A stretch of 64,000 nt of DNA from Tetrapyrgos nigripes. Lineage: Eukaryota > Basidiomycota > Agaricomycetes > Agaricales > Campanellaceae. Made by a program: the position numbers and the translations under genes. Every line of letters begins with the position of its first letter. The stretch's first letter is position 1. Shown here in pieces: positions 56,971-64,000 of this stretch. Location of the stretch: the NCBI GenBank assembly GCA_013368315.1, contig JAACJM010000166.1, positions 1-64,000 on the forward strand, read 5' to 3'. Below the pieces are notes generated by a model that was not told the DNA's origin, searched no databases, and worked only from the letters and a program-made list of their open reading frames with translations.

Positions 56971-57822
56971 TATGTGGAAGGAAGGGGTTACTTCTGGTAC
57001 AAGCGAATGCCTTTTGGACTTACCGGAGCACCTTCTACATTCGCACATATGACGGCTTCACTTCTCGGGGATCTGTTGGCAGAGGAGGTCCTGGAACTAT
57101 TTGTAGACGATGGGGCTTCAGCAGCAGACACCTTCCAGGAGATGATGAACAAGCTCACCAAGCTGTTGCAGAGGGTCCGGGACGAGAAATTGTCACTATC
57201 GGCTGCCAAGTCGAAGTTCTTCGTCAGTGAAGGTGTTTTTGCGGGTGCAAACGTGGGGCCGAAAGGAGTAACACCAGATCTGACGAAGCTAACGGCCATT
57301 GTTGACTGGCCTAAGCCGGTGGACGCACTCAACCTGGAGTCCTTTTTGGGGTTAACGAGCCACTTCCGGGACCTCATCAAGGACTATGCAATAGTGGAGG
57401 GACCCCTGCGCAACCTAGTCAGTGTTCCCCTACCCAACCCATGTTCCAAGAGCACATATAGGCGAATAAAGCGTAATCATAAGCTAGAAGGCTTGTGGAA
57501 GCATGAACACACAGTAGCCTTCATGGAGCTGAAGAGACTACTCACCTCTAAACCAGTGCTCAAGTGCCCAAAGTTTGATGGCTCCCCATTCATCATCACA
57601 TCGGACGGTTGCAAAGAAGGCTTTGCGGCCGTCTTGTCCCAACGTTTTGAAACTACCCTCCCAAACGGTCGCACAGTCTGCAAGGTGCATCCTATTGGCT
57701 TCATGTCAAAACGGACATCCAAAACAGAGGAGAAGTACAAACCTTTCCTACTCGAGTTTGCCGCACTTAAATGCGGACTAGACAAGTTCTCGGATATCAT
57801 ATGGGGTTCCCGGTGGAGATAG
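56971..57822 (+). pseudogene. Gypsy reverse transcriptase (C-terminal) and RNase H start
   Basis: WYKRMPFGLTGAPSTFAHM, then LFVDDG (the catalytic YxDD box as FVDD), VGPKGVTPDLTKLTAIVDWP and the RNase H blocks PFIITSDGCKEGFAAVLSQ and EKYKPFLLEFAALK. The frame ends at SRWR because one G is missing in a run of four (57803-57806). The RNase H continues in the next frame. Confidence 0.9.
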
Positions 57823-59162
57823 AGACCGACTGTCAAGCCCTGCGTGACGTGATCTCAAACCCCAATCTAAATGCTACGCATGCACGATGGCGTGATGGCA
57901 TCATAGCCCATAACATCACGGAGGTCCGCCATATACCTGGGAAAAAGAACGTGGTAGCAGACGGTTTGAGTAGGATGTGGGAAGAATCGCCCAGGGTACC
58001 AGGCGATGGAAGCGAGTGGACGGTGAATGAGGACTGGGAACAGAGTCATGGTCTGGTGCATGATATCATGCATGTGGAAACTGACAATGAAACGCAAATA
58101 CTGCGCGAACGTTTCAAGGACGAACCAGTGCTCCTAGAGGTGATAGATGCATTGAAAGAGATGACAGGGGGTATGACGGTGAAGCAGAAACAGAGGGCCA
58201 GACACCGGGCAGAAGGGTACATGATTGGGGAAGGGAAGCTCTGGAAGCTGCGGGGTGGTAGTGGGACACGAGCAAGATCTAGGGTGGAATGTACGTCACG
58301 AAAGGAAGCCGTCAAGCTGGCGTATGAACAGCACACTGGAGGGGGTCACTTCGGGCGGGACTCCATCAAGGCGGCGTTGCTGGATGTGATCTGGAGTCCC
58401 AATCTTGACGAGTCCATCCTGTTAGCAATTAGCCAGTGTGCAAAATGCAAGAACTTCGGTCAAACTCACCTCCATTCACTCATGAACCCAGTGACACGTC
58501 GACACCCCTTTGAACTGCTGGTAGGAGACTACCTCACCTTGCCAAAAGGCAAAGGTGGATACACAACCCTGGGTGTGTACCTCGATTCCTTCTCTCGTCA
58601 CATGTGGGCCTTCAAGTATCGAGTGAAAGGGAGCGGGAAAACCACGGTGGACGGGCTCTCTCATATCTTCCATGGGTACATACCACCAGAAGTCTTCCAG
58701 AGTGATGGCGGTTCCCATTTTAATTGCGAGGAGGTCAGACAGTACTGCGATCAGTATAAAGTCAAGACCCACGTCATCGCCGCATACTCACCATGGATCA
58801 ATGGGCTTGTCGAAGGGGGTAACAAGCTGTTACTTAGTGTCCTGAAGCGTCTGTGCTCTCCGGGGTTAGGGGAAGATGACTATAATGATGTGAAAGCAGA
58901 AGACTTACCGCACACATGGCCTGATTTCCTGGACGAAGCCCTCTGGACCATTAACCATCGTATACTCAAATCCCTGCAGTTTTCACCTAAAGAACTGTTA
59001 CTTGGATCCATTGTAAACACAAAGCCGACACCGGTAGAGGAAAGCTGCTCAGTCCTCAGACCAGGAGATGCGGACTTACACATGTCATACGTTGCGCAAC
59101 AGCGGCTCGACGGTTACGACGCAACCATACGCCATGCGGCGAACCGGAAAAAAAGCCTTTGA
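57771..59162 (+). pseudogene. Gypsy RNase H end and integrase
   Basis: Starts in frame with GFPVEIETDCQALRDVI and IPGKKNVVADGLSR (RNase H end), then an HHCC zinc-finger region (HTGGGHFGRDS ... CAKCKNFG) and the DDE core: Asp in LLVGDYLTLP, Asp in FQSDGGSHF, Glu in WINGLVEGGNKLL. All three residues are present. The frame breaks at a run of seven A (59148-59154); six would keep it open. Further frame changes near 59254 (A run) and 59343 lead to the C-terminal domain (KWSRPRRIVERV) and an acidic tail. Confidence 0.9.
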
Positions 59163-59671
59163 CAAAAGAGTTCTGAAACGATCCCCAAAAGAAATAACAT
59201 TCACGAAAGGTCAGCTAGTACAAATATATCGCAGTGATTTGGACTACACCTTCAAAAGCGGAGCGAAAGATACTGCCCAAATGGTCGAGACCACGCCGGA
59301 TTGTGGAGCGGGTGTCTACCTCATACCGTCTAGAGGACTTGGACGGTAACACCAATCGACGGTCTATTCAGCTCGAGACGTCTGCGGGAGTTTGTGCCAA
59401 GGGAAGGAACAAAGCTGTCTGAGGAACAGAGGGAGCTGGAGTCGAAGATGAAGGAATTGGGAGAAGGACAGCTTCCCATGGGTGTCAATGGTGACGAGAC
59501 TTTGATGGATGGAATCGGGTGCAGTAACGCCGGTCCAGAGGCGTCGGAGGTGGGAGATATCGCGGATTTAACGGAGATCGTGGAGAGGTTTACTTCCTGG
59601 GGTAGTGGCGTGGAATCATTAAAGTTTTCTTGGACAGCGACGAGGACGTCGCTACATTCAGAGGGGGCACA

Positions 59672-59827
59672 TGGAGTAGGGGATTAGGGGGGGGTCCATT
59701 GTTTGTACATGTTTGGCAGGACCATCTACTTATATACCGAATGTAGTAAATAGAAGAGCAGAACCGAACGGCGAGGTGACCGAGCGTTGGCACCTACTTC
59801 CAGGAATTACCCTCTCGGCCGTCTCCA
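59672..59827 (+). mobile_element. Gypsy 3' LTR (156 bp)
   Basis: Matches the 5' LTR with no substitution seen, but with GGGGGGGG where the 5' LTR has GGGG. Followed by ACGG (59828-59831), the same four bases that precede the 5' LTR. Near-identity of the LTRs points to a young insertion. Confidence 0.9.
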
Positions 59828-59830
59828 ACG

Positions 59831-59907
59831 GCCCTTGTAACTTGCTATGCGAAGCAGTGGCATCTTTCCCCAGTTAATGGTACATCTACCATCATAGCCT
59901 TAAACTC
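59831..59907. repeat. Short dispersed repeat fragment
   Basis: TTGTAACTTGCTATGCGAAG then CAGTGGCATCTTTCCCCAG, matching 16925-16970 and 20480-20515. The gypsy element is inserted directly at its edge. Confidence 0.55.
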
Positions 59908-60136
59908 TCATACAATACAATTTGGGCATGTGGGACTGGCGCACATACACTCGTTGGATGGATCTGGAAATGTTCGTCAACTGGGAAGATACGCTAAAAT
60001 AAAGAAATGGTCGGGTATCCGTGCATTACTCACCAGCAAATGGGGAAGCATTGACGTGATATGCTGGCAACTGCATACCCAAAGCAAGCGCGATGATGAA
60101 TACCAGGGTGGACGTCGGTTGCTTGAAAATTTGCAT
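59908..60136 (-). CDS. Small secreted cysteine-rich protein (candidate)
   Basis: Two exons, 60136-60034 and 59963-59908. The intron begins GTGAGTAATG, has a GTTGAC branch-like site and ends TTTCCAG. The 52-residue product starts MQIFKQPTS followed by a hydrophobic run (TLVFIIALALGM), a typical signal peptide with likely cleavage near VNAS-P. Exon 2 adds a short mature tail with four Cys in the pattern C-x-C-x4-C-x2-C (CMCASPTCPNC) before IV and a stop. Good splice signals and the match of signal peptide to exon 1 support a real gene. No family is recognised. It resembles fungal small secreted proteins in size and build only. An alternative, earlier acceptor would give a premature stop. Confidence 0.6.
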
Positions 60137-61429
60137 TTTGGTGTAATAGGTAGCTAAGGGAGCAAAGGATTCGCAATCTGGTTAGAAGTGGAGGCAAGGA
60201 TAAAGGATAGTACTGAGTAACTTACTGACTTCACTTAGTGGTGTAAGGTGTGAAAGAACTCTTGGAGTCTTCACCAAATCAAGCCAGTTTTATATATATC
60301 TTTGTCCCTAAGTACTCTACAGGTCAATTTGTGTTTCTGGATAGGTACCCGATAATTAATCAATCAACACCTAGGAGCGGGAGCTTCTCCCGCTGTAGGG
60401 AGTATCTTGAGCTCAAGAGTCCTTGGATCATATCACTTGCACTTGATTGCAAAATTAGATGGCATCGATTTGGAGCCACGGCTGCCTTGCGGACTTCTGA
60501 TTGAGACCCACCTTATATATAGCTTGGGACAAAGTAAGATCAATAGAGGCGGGAGAAGAGATATACTTTGCCACAATCAACACGATTCAGAGTGGATACA
60601 AGTTCCTCAGTATACATGACTTATTTCGGAATTATCATCCTTTCGTCTACTTCAATCTTAACCTAACCTAGACCATTGTTATAATTCGAGATTTTGGCTC
60701 AGTTTGGACAGCGGGAAGGCGAAAGCCTTATGGGATCTGGGTGTCGTCTAGGCTTACGTGTAAGCGTCGGCTGCGAAATGATTTCACACATTACAGTCAC
60801 AGTGTCAGATGAGAGGGACACGCGGTGGTAGTATGGCCCCCTCGCTCATGGCGCCGTACTCGGCTGTCCAAGCCGGCTGACCTAAGTAGGGTTCCTTCAG
60901 CGTCAGACTCATTGACTGAAGATACGAACAGAAGTAATACACTATCGCATTCTCCAGTCTCTGTTTCATTTTCTTGATTCCATCAATACAACATCTTATC
61001 CAATGGGTCACAGGTTGCACTCGGAGGTGCCGGGGGCAATGGTACAATATCTTCGCAGTCAGTTGCGCCGCCATGTATCATTGGTGATTGGGGTTGTGTG
61101 CAGTTTGAATTGTTTGTACGACTGGAGCTGGTAGAAAATATGGAACGAACTAAAAAAGAAAATAGAGACAGACATGCAACAAAACTAGGCAACGGCACCG
61201 GAGGGTCCTGTTTTTGGCAGCCCCAGGCAAATGCACACAGCCAGTGAGGTCGGTGAGCGCAAGTAGTAAGTAGAGTAGGTGAGACTGGCAATGTATGGCG
61301 GAGAAGATTATGTGTCTTGTAAGTTGTGAGTACTCCATCCTTTCTCCCTTTCCGTTTCTTCTGTCTTCCCTCGCGGTTTTTTCGGTTTATCCAGCGTCTT
61401 GACTTCATTTCGTGTTTTTGGCTCCCTCC
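60137..61429. other. Intergenic; promoter of the small secreted gene
   Basis: A minus-strand TATATATAAAAC block at about 60288-60299 may be the TATA box of the secreted-protein gene. GGGAGCTTCTCCC-type hairpin at about 60376-60393. Minus-strand frames at 60805-61408 could be unannotated exons (for example MKQRLENAIVYYFCSYLQ) but have no recognised family and no clear splice structure. Confidence 0.4.
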
Positions 61430-61668
61430 AGAGCCTCAATTTGAGGTCTTTTTGTAGTTCTCTCAATAGCTTTGATATAGAATATGTCTGCACACCAATC
61501 AAATATACTAGAAGGCATCCATATATAGCAACTTTCTGTTCAAATATCTAAGTTACTGATATCTTTTTGTACTTATATCTAGGTTCCAAGTATGTCTACT
61601 AATTTTTGTACACATATCCGGTCACCTATCCGTCGAGCTGATATTTGTCTCTTTTCGGCATGTTAATC
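61430..61668. mobile_element. Single arm of the fold-back element
   Basis: Matches the right arm of 19381-20053: TCTTTTTGTAGTTCTCTCAA-type start, ACACCAATCAAATATACTAG, TATCCGTCGAGCTGAT and the terminal CTTTTCGGCATG. The other arm is absent, so this is a truncated or solo-arm copy. Confidence 0.7.
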
Positions 61669-62286
61669 TCAAGATTCATCACTCCCTTGGAGGAGGAGGA
61701 GTGTACTACCCAGGCTGGGACCAAGTACTGATACGCCGGGGGTCCGGGAGGCAACCCGATGTAGCTACTATGTAATAGGTACGTCATTGTCCCAGGATCA
61801 ACCACTTCCAGGGAGGACGAACCTTGTTGGCCTTCGTCATCGCCACACACACAGTGCTGGTTCACATAGATAAATATTCATATGATATAAGTACATTCAG
61901 TGTCACAAACCTATATGCCTAAACGCGGAGATATGTGGCAGACCAAATAATTAGAGTGAACCGCAGGAACGGGAATCCAATTGAGACGAGCTGCTAATTG
62001 CGAAGACAACTCAGACATATCAGCAGAACCAGCTGAACAAGACCTACAAATCCTTCAAGAGAGTGTCGTCTTTATTGGCCTGTACACCCATCTCAACATG
62101 CACTTCAAGATTATGCTAACAGGGATTTCATCATTTACTTCTGCAAAACAAGAGTAAGTTACTCACGGGCCCTGAACTGCCTGCTCTTCTCGGTCCCACA
62201 CTGGAGGGAAGGATATGTGCTGCAGGTTGAGCAGTGCTCAGAGAAATCCTGCCATTCAGTCTGAATGAAAGGAATTTAGTGAGCCA
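61669..62286. other. No gene seen
   Basis: No exon can be supported. The region lies downstream of the minus-strand DUF6534 gene and may hold its 3' untranslated part. Confidence 0.35.
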
Positions 62287-63570
62287 TCACCAGATTTTTA
62301 TTAGACCTTTTGAACTGGAATGCCTACGATGATAGAATGGCATTGGAATATACTGAAGATCATCAGATGAAGATAATTGGCAGAACTGGATAAAGGGACC
62401 TTCACATTTTGCACATTGTGACCAGAAGAATAACCATAGCGCTGTGAAACATGGAGTCAGAATCACTGATACAGTTGATGCTTTGGAAGGCATACAAGTG
62501 TGGCTAGAGCTTATCTGTCAAGTTCAAGTTAGTGGACATTTACGGAAAATTCCCGGTTGATGTATGCTTACCAGGGCAGCAGCTAGGGCGCTGTAGATGC
62601 TACAATACATGCCTCAGTCTAGAGTCTTTATTGGAGTGGCAGATCACCTCCACCTGGTGACTAATCCAGTTTCTGAAGTAGCGATATGAGCTTCCAGTAA
62701 AATAAGTGGGAAATGAGGGGATACTTGCCAATCGTCCAAGTGATTATTTTGTCCCCAATGGTTCGCGACCTGTAGTATTTATTGTTATATATTTTTATTC
62801 TTTGACTTCAATCCTATTGGGTCCTACGTACCTTAGCAGAGGGTTATAGTTCTTTTCCATGAATGTACACAGCAAAATTGTGTTCACAACGTCGACAGCA
62901 GCTCCCATCGTGAGGATAAGTATGATAAGCCATAGAAATTCCCTCGTAAACTCTGAAAGCGATGGCTGATTGAAGGAAATCACTGCAGATGCAATTGCGA
63001 AGCCAGTTCGAGCCACCAATATTGGAATTATGATTGCCTTATAGTAGCCCCATCCCGATATGCGTGAAACTCGATGAGAAAAGAATGCCTGTGTGAGGGA
63101 TTGAGGCTGATGATCGTTTTTCTTTAATTAGGATACACACCTGAACGATATTAGCGATTATGGTGGTTAGAGGCAGAGATAACATGAATGACCAGGTAAT
63201 CTTGTCGAGTTGTTCTCTTTGACCGAAAGACTTGATTGTCATCCCATACAGATATATCCACTGAAAGACCGTATGAAGTGTCTCCAGGGCACTATAATAG
63301 CCATTCAATTTTTGGACAACTAATACCAGTAATACATACCAGAGAACGGCAACCTACAATTGGGCGATCAGTCATGAAGTCTAGGCCAGTACTTTAAGCA
63401 ATACCACATACCGTCGTCTTTAGTAGCGCACTGTCCTTCTTGAAAGAGGCTTGATAGTACTTGTATGACTGAATAATGACAACCCCATAGAGCACCGATG
63501 AAAGCATGATGCCGAGCTCTGCAGCACCTAGAGAGGTTCCTAGGGTAACCGTACTATTGGGAGGAGTCAT
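62287..63570 (-). CDS. DUF6534-domain membrane protein (third gene)
   Basis: ATG at 63570. Exon 1 encodes LGTSLGAAELGIMLSSVLYG then VVIIQSYKYYQASFKKDS, the DUF6534 opening (GxxLYGVxxxQxxxYY). Following exons give LETLHTVFQWIYLYG, LPLTTIIANIVQAFFSHRV (family QxFFxxRV), WGYYKAIIIPILVARTGFAI, FLWLIILILTMGAAVDVVNT and, after further introns, SETGLVTSIYSALAAAL (family TGLxTS). Introns start GTATGT, GTGTGT and GTACGT. The last exon and stop are uncertain; an open frame can be followed to about 62287. One intron near 62728 seems to need a GC donor. A TTAAATAGG box lies about 40 bases upstream of the ATG. Confidence 0.75.
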
Positions 63571-64000
63571 GAGAAGAGCCAGGCTGTCTACCTCCGCAAG
63601 GGCATCCTATTTAACTCCTGGGAGTACGGTCATCTGTGGCAGTATCTGTAGAATGACTGATCATGATGAAGACAAAGAATACTTCAGCTCGGTATCTAAT
63701 GTTTCCATCAAAGGGAGAATATCATGGCGCCATAATCCCTTCTGTCTGGGTGCTATGGCTATATTTACTGAGTCTATGGGTGGCAATGTCAATCTTTATC
63801 TCATCCCTCCCTCTCAGAACGGACTCCGTCCTGAATACCGTACCAAAAACAACGAGTACTTTTGTTTTTGTCCTTCGCACGATCATTGACAAATATCTAG
63901 CCGAAGACAAGTATAATTATGTATGGCTCGCATTTGTAGACATCAGCAGTGTATTCCCTTCTGTCACTCCGAGTCACTCTCTCCTGTAGCCCAAGCTCCA
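63571..64000. other. Upstream region of the DUF6534 gene
   Basis: No coding region recognised on either strand. The window ends here, so any gene continuing to the right cannot be judged. Confidence 0.35.

Larger units (their letters stand above)
56971..59827 (+). mobile_element. Ty3/gypsy retrotransposon, 3' part
   Basis: Contains the second half of RT, RNase H, integrase, a C-terminal tail, a polypurine tract (GAGGGGGCACA, 59661-59671) and the 3' LTR. It starts exactly at the TA that follows Tc1 copy 2 and completes the element whose 5' part lies at 50382-54222 on the other strand. Confidence 0.9.

Noticed and set aside
60805..61408. Overlapping minus-strand frames of 89 and 141 codons
   Set aside because: The two frames overlap and no intron joins them convincingly; the composition of the longer one is Ser/Thr/Pro-biased. 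Left unannotated rather than called a gene.

Overview
The window looks like nuclear DNA of an agaricomycete (mushroom-forming basidiomycete). The genes are split by many short GT-AG introns. They belong to families expanded in that group: DUF6533 and DUF6534 membrane proteins, a P-loop/TPR NLR-like protein, and a NACHT-WD40 relic. Most of the remaining DNA is repeats and transposons at different stages of decay. I saw no rRNA, tRNA or CRISPR. The assignment rests on gene families and intron style, not on a database search.

Layout. 1-3.1 kb: dispersed non-coding repeat modules. 3.5-5.5 kb: a spliced DUF6533 membrane protein gene (+). 6.6-7.9 kb: a frameshifted fragment of a NACHT-WD40 gene (-). 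8.34-9.10 kb: a solo LTR with a perfect 5-bp target duplication. 10.6-16.7 kb: a tandem duplication of an eight-exon class-I aminotransferase gene (+); both copies lack the PLP-binding lysine. 16.7-24.1 kb: a transposon-rich stretch with SINE-like repeats, a fold-back element, a non-autonomous hAT element and an inverted-repeat element. 25.9-28.75 kb: a two-exon NLR-type gene (-) with very similar TPR repeats. 29.3-36.5 kb and 38.8-48.75 kb (plus 55.1-55.34 kb): two copies of one segmental duplication, each ending in a DUF6534 membrane protein gene. 48.7-59.8 kb: a nested complex of two Tc1-type transposons and one Ty3/gypsy retrotransposon. 59.9-60.1 kb: a small predicted secreted cysteine-rich protein (-). 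62.3-63.6 kb: a third DUF6534 gene (-).

Main observation. The two 1,626-bp Tc1 copies lie in opposite orientation, and the 4,964 bp between them has been inverted. On one side this split a DUF6534 gene copy: exons 1-2 are at 55.2 kb on the + strand, the rest at 46.8-48.75 kb on the - strand. On the other side it split a gypsy retrotransposon: LTR, gag, protease and half of the reverse transcriptase read on the - strand, while the other half of the reverse transcriptase, RNase H, integrase and the second LTR read on the + strand. Re-inverting the interval on paper restores both structures exactly at TA dinucleotides and also restores a 4-bp target duplication around the gypsy LTRs.

Other points: a duplicated aminotransferase whose catalytic lysine and nearby phosphate-binding arginine have become Met and Ser in both copies; an NLR gene with concerted-evolution-like TPR repeats; and a previously unannotatable 52-residue secreted peptide beside the retrotransposon.
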